The translations under genes were made by a program, and so were the position numbers. Under the pieces are notes generated by a model. It saw only the letters and a list, made by a program, of their open reading frames with translations. It searched no databases and had not been told where the DNA came from. Positions 52,535 through 62,029 of a stretch of 64,000 nucleotides of DNA are shown here, piece after piece. This stretch comes from Azolla caroliniana (taxonomy: Eukaryota > Polypodiophyta): the NCBI GenBank assembly GCA_043228905.1, contig JBHGNT010000013.1:19344001-19408000 (forward strand), given 5' to 3'. How positions within the stretch are numbered: position 1 is the stretch's first letter; every line of letters begins with the position of its first letter.

Positions 52535-52605
52535 GATGATGTGAAATATAGAAAACTTTGTGATCTATCAAGTAAAACATGAATTGGGTCTTCAAAATTG
52601 GGACC

Positions 52606-52612
52606 TTTATAT
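52606..52612 (-). promoter_or_regulatory. TATA-like box, copy A
   Basis: The minus strand reads ATATAAAG about 75 bp upstream of the dynein start codon. A transcript starting some 30 bp downstream would have a leader of roughly 45 nt. This is inferred from position and motif only. Confidence 0.45.
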
Positions 52613-52619
52613 GAGTCAG

Positions 52620-52688
52620 TCACTGCGATATGATTGTTTTGTTTTGTGCATGTTGGAGCGAAAAAGGTTTCTTATCTTTTTGGGTCAT
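52620..52688 (-). CDS. Upstream short frame copied from the dynein N-terminus
   Basis: A 22-codon frame, MTQKDKKPFSLQHAQNKTII and two more residues before TGA. It is the duplicated counterpart of the true N-terminus ([11 protein letters not shown]). It ends 86 nt before the dynein ATG. If it is in the leader it would act as an upstream open reading frame; it is unlikely to give a functional protein. Confidence 0.5.
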   Translation of the reverse strand: MTQKDKKPFSLQHAQNKTIISQ

Positions 52689-52772
52689 TTTAGTTATGAT
52701 AATGTGAATGAAATATACAGAGCTTTGTATCCAATCACGTAAACCATGATTTGGATCTTCAGAATTGAGAGC

Positions 52773-52780
52773 TTTATATA
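52773..52780 (-). promoter_or_regulatory. TATA-like box, copy B
   Basis: The minus strand reads TATATAAA, the better match of the two duplicated boxes. Transcripts from here would carry the short upstream frame at 52688-52620 before the main start codon. Confidence 0.45.
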
Positions 52781-52833
52781 AATTCGTCTTGAGATAAAAT
52801 TGTTTTGCTCTGAGAGCGTTTAAGAGAAGCAGA

Positions 52834-54077
52834 TTCCAACATCCAATTCTGCGTTATGGAAGAAAGAGAGTGGTACTCTCGTACTGACGAATAGAAGAAT
52901 AAAAGATTAAGAGGAAGCAGAAACAGAGTAATGTATGTACTCTGTCTCTGTTTCGTCTCTGTCCCTCTACACAGACAGAGACAGAGACCGGACGGTTAAT
53001 TAAATTCTTAAGACTTTTTTTAATTGCTTTATAAATGAAAATTTAAAATATGAGAATGTTAATTTTATGGTTTTCTGAAATTACACCAATGCCCCTATGC
53101 TTTTTTTTATGAGAAGAATGCCCTCCCTTTCCTTGTGTCAAACTTTTACCGTAAACGAGACCAATCTTTGTTTTGTAAAGTCAAGTTAGGTCAGTACATA
53201 ACGATACCTATCTTTGCTTTGTAAATTCAGTTAAATCCGTACGAAATGGTTTCCATGGAAGGGCTGCAAGAAGGGGACTTGATGAAGAAATCGCGAATAA
53301 CTAATTTTGACAAACTACGTTAAAGGTTTTGGACAAAATTGATGTATCTCCACTAGACTTGAATATGATCAAGTATGATCCAACACTTGAATGCTAAGTT
53401 CTAATAATCCACTGGTCTACTCACTTCTTTGATTGTTAGCGTCACATTGACGGCCAAGAGTTGTTACAACAAGGCAAGTTTAATTTCCCCTTCAATGTGC
53501 TCTTTTGCATGCTTTAGAATCATCATCACTTATATGGTCTATGTGTCTTCTTAGGGCTAAATTTGGTGTATATACAAGAGATGGAGTGCTTGCTTCTAGG
53601 GAGAATCCCTGCTTTTGTCTCGAGCAATGAGATTAGCATACCCTTCAACCTTATTCATCTCTCCTCGAGTATTACAATAGGTTGCTGGTGAGTTGGGTGT
53701 TCCATGTCTTTCTTTCTGTCTTGTTCTATTCTTGTCTCATCTCCGTTTGAAAGAACCTCTCGATACTTTCTCTGTTTGCAATTTTGGTTAGTGGTTGTTT
53801 GGGTTCCATGTTCTTGTTTTGCTAAGTTTTATGTCACGTATTGGACTTGAGTGACCACAAGCATCCTTGCCTCAAAAGGTAAGATAGGTTAATACGTTTA
53901 TGTTGACCTTCTTCTTTATTTTGAAACACTCATTTGTGTGGTCACAATTTCATCCTTCAACTTTACCCCTCTCATGCAAACAAAATGAATAACAATTGTG
54001 TTTTTGGCAAGAGGAGGCAATGGGTTAATTATGTTCTCATAACAACTTATATTAGCACTACATTTATAATAACATTG
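52834..54077. other. Intergenic region between dynein and L1-type LINE
   Basis: AT-rich sequence upstream of the dynein, with a CTCTGTCTCTG/CAGACAGAGAC inverted motif near 52940-52985. No gene or named repeat is recognised. Confidence 0.5.
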
Positions 54078-57000
54078 CTTATGAGGCCTTCTTCAAGGAG
54101 TTTTGGGAGCAAATTTTTCCAAGCTTGAAAGTTGGACTGCAAGAGATGTGGAGAACGGGACGGATGCCGAGTAGCTTCAATGAAGGCTTGATCTACTTGA
54201 TTCCGAAATCGGAGACTGCGGTGCACGAGATTAAGCAATGGAGGCCCATTACAATTTTAAACCTAATTTATAAAAAATTTGCTAACATATTAGTGCAGAG
54301 AATCAAGCCCTTCCTAGGCGATATCATCCAATCCAATCAAACTAGTTTCATGGAGCATTGTTCTATTATGGACAACGTGATTTTGTTTTGGGAGGCTGTT
54401 GCAACGGCGAAGGTGACCAATCAAAACTTAGCCTGTCTAATGCTCGACTTCGAGAAAGCCTATGATCGAGTGCAATGGTCTTTCTTGGAAGAAGTGATGA
54501 AGGTCATTGAGCTACCATTGGAATGGAGGTGTGCTGCCCAAGCCTTATATAGGAATGGCTCGAGTAAGGTGTTGATTGCAGGGAGGAAAGGAGCTCAAAT
54601 CATTCTTACTCGATCCATCAGGCAAGGTTGTCCTCTTGCCCCCTTTCTTTTCCTTTTTATTACTGAAGCAATGTCTGCCCTTTTTAATAGCCAAGGGGCA
54701 AATCTTCATGGTCTTTCGATCCCTAACGCAAGGAAGTCCCTACTGGATTCGGAGTTCGCGGACGATACGATGCTATACCTCCAAGGAAATGAAACGAATC
54801 TTGAGAGGGCATAGAGTGCTATTGAGCTCTTTTGCAAGGCATCGGGAGCGTCCATTAATTGGAAGAAGTCCAAGGGTTTTTGGATCAGCTTGGAGCTCGA
54901 GCCTGTTTGGAAGCCAAATGCTGAATTCAAATGGGGAAGCCACTAGGTATCTGGGAACGTGGATTGGGGTAGATATCGACAAGGGAATTCAGTTGCAACA
55001 TATTCAAAGCAAAATCTGTGACAAAATTCGCAACTGGTCAGGGATGAACTTATCATTGGCTGGCAGGATCATAGTAGCTAACCATGTGCTTTTGTCTACA
55101 TTATGGCATGCAGTTTCAGTGTGGATGTTTGACAAGCAAGCTATTCGTACTGTTAAAGCGTGTATTAGGGGATTTCTTTGGGCTGGGATGAGGAAAGACA
55201 ATGCGGCAACCAAAGTATCATGGTCTACATTGATTCTTCCCAAGAGTAATGGGGGTTTAGGATTGGTTGACCCTGGATTGCAGAGTTAGGCATTGCTATG
55301 TAAGATATTGGTAAGAAGCTTGCTACCCGGTGATGAGTTATGGAAAACATTGATACATAATAGGAGCATTATATGGAGTCCAAGACTGGGTGGGCAATGG
55401 AAGTCACACAAAGCGTGGCCTTTTTGCATGGACTTAAATTTGAGGAAATCTAACCGATTGGCTGATCGTACTTGTATGTCAGTGATGCAGGCGTGGAGTA
55501 TGCTTCGTGGGCATCTAAGTCGGAATCGTCCAAGTACTAGTGATGAATGGATGCGCCAACCCCTATTGTGGAATGAGACCGTGCAATCGCCAAAAGGAAT
55601 GATGCTTGGACAAAGCAAGCGCATGTCGTGGGCTATATTGCATTGTCTAGGGATACACTCGGTGGCTGATTGGTTGCGGTTGTCCGGCAATAATCGTGAT
55701 CAATTATATGAAGACATGGGAAAGGTCAGAAATGGCAGAAAGATGCTTGACGTAGTCAATATAGTTGTCTCCTCGCTTCCTATTGGTAATGAGGAAGATG
55801 GTGAATGGTCTGGACAATGTGATGGTACCGGAAATATTATCAATGTCAGGGGTCTAGGAAAGAGTGGGAAGACCGTCCTGATGGGATTATTAGATGAAAG
55901 TGCAGGTTGGTACCCTATTAGAATTGTGGCAAGACACGGAAAGAAATGGAAGGTGAATCCACCAGTCGAAGAGGTTGAGGAGGATTGGATCTTGTACGTG
56001 GTTGAAGGCAAGCCTCTCGAGCGCGTAGAATGGGATCCCGCTGAATATAGGTGGAAGGGAGAACAAGCTAAATCACTAGGTTTCTTTGAATACTCGACGC
56101 GCTTGGGGAGAAAGTTAGGTTCGTATCGTGAGAAATGTGCCAACAAGTGGACCCATGCAGTTATCAATTCAGTCTTCGTGGATAGAACCAGGAGCAGGAT
56201 ATGGAACTCATCCCTTCCCGAGCGGATCAAAGTGTTTTTCTAGTTAATCACCCATCGGGATGTTCCAACGGGAGAGTGGCTTGGGAATAGAGGCGGCATG
56301 AGTGGTTGCAAGGCGTGTAGTGCGAGCTTGGAGGACATCGCTCATTGTTTGTGGTGTTGCCCACGAGCGCAAGAAATCTGACTGAGGAGCTTAAGAATCT
56401 TGGCTCGTTTTGGGGTTGAGGTTCATGTATCGAGCGCAGCAATCACTTGGCTGGCCACTAAATCGGCCTCGTGGTTTCAAGGGTGGAATGGAAACAATCC
56501 TTCTTTAATGGTGAAGCAAGGATCTGTGCAACCAGCAACGCAAGGAGGTTTATTCTTCTTACAGGAACGCTACGTGGACATATGGGTATTAGTGGTCGGC
56601 CTTACGGTCTGGCAAGTGTGGGTATCTCGGTGCAAGGAGACCCTCGCAGGTAAACGAACCCCACCGGCTGAGAATTTAATGATGATCTGGTTTAATCTTA
56701 TTTCTACGTTGCGAGGTGAGTTTGAAAGTCTTCAAGGGCCATCTAATGCAAGTGAAGAAGCTAGAGCTCGATTCCTTCGGAAATGGAGCGGTTCGTCGAT
56801 GCTGCAGATAATGGATGGTAAAGTGAAGTGGAATTATCAACCACCGCGGTGGTTGTTCCCTCCAAGTGTTCCTAACATCTAGATGGGTGCTGCCATGAGG
56901 AGCGAATGGAGGACATCTATGCTGAATTCTGTTTTGTATGAGGCTCACGTGGAGAATATGTGTTCGAGTAATGCTATACACATAGAATGATGTGGTGTTT

Positions 57001-57152
57001 TGGAGTTTTTTTTTTATGTTGTTTCATCTACACATTGTTTTCCTTTGACATGCAAGATGTCTTGTAAGATATGAGTTGTAAATGATTCCTTTGTACATTC
57101 TTAACTAATGGAAGTAGATGTTTTTGGAAAAGAAAAAGAAAAAGAAAAGAAA
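54078..57152 (+). mobile_element. L1-type LINE, 5'-truncated, disabled
   Basis: It starts inside ORF2 just before the reverse transcriptase (GRMPSSFNEGLIYLIPKSE, then LMLDFEKAYDRVQW, RQGCPLAPFLF and catalytic SEFADDTMLYL near 54750-54780). It continues with ATRYLGTWIG, LSLAGRIIVANHVL, WAGMRKD and a zinc-finger-like zf-RVT region (SLPERIKVFF, CKACSASLEDIAHCLWCCP), and ends at 56882. The 3' tail is A-rich (57128-57152). Stops fall at 54812-54814 (TAG), 55287-55289 (TAG), 56241-56243 (TAG) and 56379-56381 (TGA), with a frameshift between about 54815 and 54940. Confidence 0.93.
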
Positions 57153-57155
57153 CCT

Positions 57156-58980
57156 TAGCCTTGGAATAGTGTGGAGTTACTACATAATGACAATAAGAAA
57201 TTGCCAAACATTTTATGATTCGAAAATTTAAGGTCACCTTCTCTAAGTAGATTACAAGGATTAACTTGGAGACACTCAAAAAGCCAAAAAGGGTCGACAA
57301 TGAATCAAATCAAAGTTGGAAAGAGAATAATGATTGCTCAACATTGTGCATCGGGCAAATAAGGATATGTTATGAATCAACAACCAACATAGTAATGACT
57401 CAACAAATACATAGGGATGGAGTTAGTACAATGATTATTTATCCACGACATTACCACCAGGAATGAATATCAAAGTAATATATGATTGCATGTTTGTATC
57501 CTCGTCATTTGATAATTCAATTATGCAATAAGTCATGGAGAAGGACAACGAAACATGACATTGGTTTTCAATTTTTGATAGAATACTTACGACACAATGG
57601 GCTTGGGGTGGCCAAGTAGAAAGTTCAAATTTTGTTGCCACACACTGATGGCATGGGTCAATGTTCTCGACGAAACTCTAAGGCACATCCATGAGGATTT
57701 GACACGAGCGCCCACTCTACAAAAGTACATGAACATGTAAATTTGTGAAACATGTGGAACGCAACAAGGAATGCCAATACAAGAAAGCACAACATTATGA
57801 GCTACAATAACACAACTAAAATGGGAGTACAAGGAGTTGACGATGCCACGAGGGAGGTGGAAAAGGGAGACTACATATGCATTGGAAGGGTAATATGATT
57901 GCTTGATGAATGATCTTCCAAGTACATGTAATTAAATTTCGATCACGATGCAATGGCAATATGTTGCACACTTCTCTTATCTACAATTTGAAGTTTCAAA
58001 GTCTTCTCATGGAGGGCCATATTCAATTAGACAAATAGATTGTGGAGACAATATCACCAACAACAATGCAATCAATAGTTTGTTGTTTGAAAATTGTTGA
58101 AGTTTGGTCTACATCCCTCGACCTTGTTTGTTGACACTGGTCATTAATTCACAATCAAGATTGTCAATGAAAGGCAAATTTGCCCCACATGGTGCTAATA
58201 TATTATTTCCCCAAATGCCTAGATCAAATTTTTTATTGTCCTTGGAGGTCAATACACCCTTATGGAACCAAATATGAACTATTTTCATGTACCATGCACT
58301 TAGTTAGGCAGTGACTTCTCGATGTTTAAAACTTTTACAATTGAATGTTGTAAGTTACAACACATTGTGATTATGAGAGAAACTTGTGTGGAGAGAATGA
58401 CAACATGTAGAAAGCAAACTTGAATGTATAATATTTGTAACAAAGTGTGACACTCGAGCTCACAAACTTTGTCAAGGAAAAAAATGCATCGCCGATGAGA
58501 ATGATCGTACATTGAAAAGAAGGTGAGGTAGAGTGTATGGAAGCAATGTCAACATATATGCAAAATAAGATATGTAACGCAAGCAAGGTTCTGCACGATC
58601 TTGCCCAAGTCTAGGACACTCTGATGCTACAAGAAGAAAAGAGAGAGTGTAATTCATGAAGGAATCTATTTGCGTGTAAGATCAGGGAAGCCAACAATCT
58701 AGTAAGGCATCACGAAGCAAGCGTAGGGCCATCCATGTTCCGAACCCATTTCTTAATATCGCCTATCCATCTATACCTACGAATAACGATGGTTACGTGT
58801 CATTCGAATGATTGAACTTGGCGGATGGGGCGTTCCTGTTGACCACTGCCACAAATGCGATGAAATTGGCCCCACATGATGAATAATGGCTCTACTACAC
58901 ATACACACATACGGAGGAGGGTATTCAGGGAAATAGAGAAAATGTAGGAGGGGCATCGGCGGGGAATAATGAAAAGCTCG
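57156..58980. other. Upstream region of the exonuclease gene, nothing named
   Basis: Anonymous sequence with no coding frame that resembles a protein. The last few hundred bases presumably include the promoter of the ERL1-like gene, but I see no clear TATA box at a fixed distance from its start. Confidence 0.45.
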
Positions 58981-59012
58981 GGGGAGAAAACAGAGTCTTG
59001 ACTCTTAAGGCT

Positions 59013-59090
59013 ATGGCGGCCATGGCCATCGAAGGAAGAAGGAGACGAGCGTCTACAGAAGAATGGCGATGGTGGGTGCGTCCTCTGTGA
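59013..59090 (+). promoter_or_regulatory. Upstream frame overlapping the ERL1-like start codon
   Basis: A 25-codon frame (MAAMAIEGRRRRASTEEWRW and onward, TGA at 59088-59090) starts 50 nt before the main ATG in a different frame and overlaps it. Whether the transcript includes this ATG is unknown. If so it would reduce initiation at 59063. Confidence 0.45.
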
Positions 59091-59332
59091 TTTCTTCTAG
59101 AGCAGCAACTCCCTGCTTCCGCTCAGTCTGCCTTTCTCTCTTCGCGCGTAGAACTCCATCTACCTCCCCGCCCCTGTCCTTTTCTCTTCATATTTCTACT
59201 TTCTCTTCTTCTTCTTCTTCTTCTTCTTCCATGGATTCTGGATGTCGTGATAAAAAGATGTTGCCTGCTGCTGGTTGCCTGCCTCGAAGAAAATATCTCT
59301 GCTACTACTACTCGCAAGGACTCTGCACGCTG
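59063..59332 (+). CDS. ERL1: ERL1-like exon 1 (residues 1-90)
   Basis: Putative transit peptide plus the Cys-rich stretch RRKYLCYYYSQGLCTL. Donor CACGCTG/GTAACA, phase 0. Confidence 0.88.
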
Positions 59333-62029
59333 GTAACATTCGTCGCCAGAATTCTGTTTTGTTTTATCTATCTTATATTGCCCTGTCTATCTACGTGTCA
59401 ATCATTCAATCACGCATTCTGTATCTGGCGCCTTTTTTTAAAATTCTTTGGAAAAAGCTGTACATATTCGAGCTTCTGGGAACAAGTTGTACACAGTCTC
59501 TAGAAAATTCTGAAGAAGTTGTCACAGTGCCCGCCATTTCATGACACGTTATATGATGGGGTTTCAAGAAATCTTCATAGGACTCATCATGCCCCCATAT
59601 TAATACTTAGACTTTGTACAAAATATATATTTTTTCCGAATGTTTTATTAGTATATTATTGGTTTTACATATAGCTTTGATTTTGGTTTTAATGGTTACT
59701 GCATCCACAGCAACCTGTTATTAGTATATTATTGCCATTATATTTAGCTTTGATTTCGTTCTAATGGTTACAGCGTCCTTTTTTTCCATGTATTACCAGG
59801 GTCATGATCCACTGCACCTATCAAAATTTACGCATGAGTATCCAAATCTTCATGTGCAACCAATTAGTTTGAAGAAACTCCAATCCCAACCTTTCCGATA
59901 TTATTTGGTTTTAGACTTGGAAGGCATGGTGGAGATTTTAGAATTTCCTGTGGTGATGATTGATGCCAAGAATCTTCAAGTCGTTGATCGCTTTCACAGG
60001 TATATATGAGTGCCATCATTCAATTTCTATGCCATAAAAAGGAAAGAAACGTTAAGAAGATAAGGTGTTTTGCATGTTCATTTTTTACCAGATTTGTAAG
60101 ACCAGTCAAGATGTCAGAGGCGAGGATTGACGAGTATATTGAAGGGAAATATGGACGATGGGGCTTAGACCGGTGTAGTTCTCTCGTCTACATAACCAGA
60201 TGATTCGTAATGTTAGGTCAACACTTTTGGCTTTTGAGTTTAAATGTTTAAGTAATTAGTATGCCTTGCTCATTTTGTATTCTTTGGAACATTTTCTATA
60301 CCCAAAAAGGATTCTGAGTTAGCTTCTCTTTTGACTCTAGTTGTTGTGCTAGATCTGACCCCAAATCCAAATGCATGTAGTGATTATTTCGCTAAAACTT
60401 GTCTGAGATTCTCACAAATTTGGAGCAGTTTGAAAAAGCATGCTGGAGACTAGTAAAAATAAATAGATGGATATATATCTTTCCTTTTAATGGCCAGGGG
60501 AGACCGATTGTGATCTATGAAATGGGGCCCAGCCCATGGTGAGGCTCAAACTTGGGTTCTCTCAGTTTTATGACCTGATGCCGTGGTGTAAAAAAGCTCA
60601 TCCAATGGAGCTCACCAAATAATTCATCTATATTGATATTCAACTGAATTTCTAGCTTTTGTGGAGATATATGTACCAATGTATTCTAGATTTAGTTGAA
60701 TAGTACTCAAAACTTGAATATTTTATCCTTCCAATATTGGATTTTGGCAATGCCCCTGTATCTATGTCGCAGATGTCATTTATTTTTATCTGGAAATTCA
60801 TATTAAACTAGCAAGCAGACAGGGATATATGCTGATGCATAAATGAAAAATAATCATTTGTTCAAAATAAGCGAGTTGGTGATGTGTTGGACTAAGTTAT
60901 TGTTCATGTAATCACATCACGAATCTGTGCTGGTATATGGATTTCAAATAGTTGATCAGACAATCAATGTAATTGAGTTGGTGATGTGTTGGAGTAAGTT
61001 ACTTGTCATCTAATCACATCACATGAACCCATGCTGATAAATAGTTGATACAGATAATCAATGTATCTTCAAACAATATAAGTAAATTCATGATTTGCTG
61101 CAGCCAACTAATTGCTTTTTGTTGGTTTACAGTGTCTGGCATGATACTGCAATACCATTCACAGAGGTGCTGAATCTTTTTGAGGAGTGGATGGAAGGTC
61201 ATGGGCTATGGGATGTTTCACATGGTGGCAAGATGAAAGATGCTGCATTTGTAACATGGTGATGATATGTGCATAACATAGTTGGAAAAATGTCTATATT
61301 ATTAAGGGAATTTCTCCAAAATAACCATAAGTTTTTTTCTAAAAGCCCTTGATTTTTCGTTATTTTCTGAATGTTCATGACTAACCCCAAAAGCAAAAGA
61401 GAAAAAGAAAACAAAAATAATATAGCTAGGTGATTGCACAAATAGCACATGTCATCAAGAAGAAAGGGTTGAATTGACCTTACAATTACTCAAATAGCAG
61501 GTGCAATTGCCCTTTTGGGGCATTTGGGGAAATAACTAAATCTTAAGGGCTTTTGGGAGTATTTCTCAAATTTTCACTCTCAAGAACTATTGCTTATAAA
61601 AATTCTCTTTGTACCAGTGGAAACTGGGACATCAAGACCAAAATCCCGCAACAATGTACGACATCATCGATTCACCTTCCACCATACTTTTGGGAGTGGA
61701 TTAACCTGAAGGATATATATTTAAATTTTTACAAGAGAAAGGTATATATATTTCTTCTGATATCCTCTATTTTCACAATTCATTACCAATGGTATTATAT
61801 AGAGTTATTAATTCATGAGGATGATCAGGCTGGAGGGATGATGGCTATGCTAAAGGGTTTACAAATGCCGATGACTGGAACACATCATGTGGGACTAGAT
61901 GATGCACATAACATTGCCAGAGTACTTCAGAGGATATTAATTGATGGTGCCATTGTCCAAATAACAGGAAAGAGGAGTGCCAAAGATCCATCAGTTGTAA
62001 AATTTATGTTTAAATCTCGCATTAAATGA
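59063..62029 (+). CDS. ERL1: ERL1-like DEDDh 3'-5' exoribonuclease, plastid-targeted, six exons
   Basis: This encodes a 3'-5' exoribonuclease of the ERI1 family. Plant ERL1 acts in chloroplasts and trims ribosomal RNA, notably 5S rRNA. The six exons are 59063-59332, 59800-59999, 60092-60172, 61133-61258, 61618-61741 and 61829-62029, together 1,002 nt (333 residues), about the length of Arabidopsis ERL1. All introns are GT-AG and the phases match. The Ser/Arg-rich N-terminus (SSSSSSSSS, from a TTC-repeat) fits a transit peptide. Catalytic residues are all present: D129 and E131 (LVLDLEGMVEILEFP), D230 (CGNWDIKTKIP), H287 and D292 (HHVGLDDAHNIARV). A Cys-rich stretch (YLCYYYSQGLC) precedes the catalytic domain. 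It ends FKSRIK. Confidence 0.94.
59333..59799. other. ERL1-like intron 1
   Basis: A 467-bp T-rich intron. A TTATTAGTATATTATTG block occurs twice (near 59646 and 59718), a small direct repeat of about 70 bp spacing. Confidence 0.6.
59800..59999 (+). CDS. ERL1: ERL1-like exon 2 (residues 91-157)
   Basis: Starts GHDPLHLSKFTHEYP after the acceptor TTACCAG and carries exonuclease motif I (LVLDLEGMVE) and VVDRFHR. Donor CACAG/GTATAT, phase 2. Confidence 0.94.
60092..60172 (+). CDS. ERL1: ERL1-like exon 3 (residues 157-184)
   Basis: Encodes FVRPVKMSEARIDEYIEGKY and GRWGLDR (split). Acceptor TTACCAG, donor GACCG/GTGTAG, phase 2. Confidence 0.93.
60173..61132. other. ERL1-like intron 3, with tandem duplication
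   Basis: A 960-bp intron. An imperfect tandem repeat with a 102-bp period starts at 60873 and 60975 (GAGTTGGTGATGTGTTGGA). Each unit carries GTGATGTG and its complement CACATCAC about 35 bp apart. Confidence 0.75.
61133..61258 (+). CDS. ERL1: ERL1-like exon 4 (residues 184-226)
   Basis: Encodes VWHDTAIPFTEVLNLFEEWM and KMKDAAFVTC (split Cys). Acceptor TTTACAG, donor ACATG/GTGATG. Confidence 0.93.
61259..61617. other. ERL1-like intron 4, nothing recognised
   Basis: A 359-bp intron with no visible repeat or coding content. Confidence 0.6.
61618..61741 (+). CDS. ERL1: ERL1-like exon 5 (residues 226-267)
   Basis: Encodes GNWDIKTKIPQQCTTSS (motif II Asp) and WINLKDIYLNFYKRK. Acceptor TACCAG, donor AGAAAG/GTATAT, phase 0. 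Confidence 0.94.
61829..62029 (+). CDS. ERL1: ERL1-like exon 6 (residues 268-333) and stop
   Basis: Encodes AGGMMAMLKGLQMPMTGTHH, then VGLDDAHNIARVLQRI and FKSRIK before TGA. Acceptor GATCAG. It carries motif III His and Asp. Confidence 0.94.
   Translation, partial: AGGMMAMLKGLQMPMTGTHHVGLDDAHNIARVLQRILIDGAIVQITGKRSAKDPSVVKFMFKSRIK

Larger units (their letters stand above)
52481..52833 (-). repeat. Tandem duplication over the dynein start region
   Basis: Copy A (52481-52612) holds the start codon. Copy B (52638-52780) lies about 157-167 bp upstream in the sense of transcription, and a decayed third copy begins at 52800-52833. Shared blocks include GCATGTTGGAG, GGTTTCTTATCT, CATTTTAG and GCTTTATAT. 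The copies differ by scattered substitutions and small indels, so the event is not recent. Confidence 0.85.

Noticed and set aside
55860-55890. A Walker-A-like GLGKSGKT in the region after the L1-type reverse transcriptase
   Set aside because: It lies in the poorly conserved part of a LINE ORF2, with no Walker B or other NTPase motif nearby, so it is most likely a chance match.
57156-58980. Possible hidden gene upstream of the ERL1-like gene
   Set aside because: Frames are short, have no recognisable motif, and lack a consistent splice pattern.
59123-59317. Arg-rich frame on the minus strand
   Set aside because: It is the reverse reading of the Ser-rich TTC repeat in ERL1-like exon 1 and has no support of its own.
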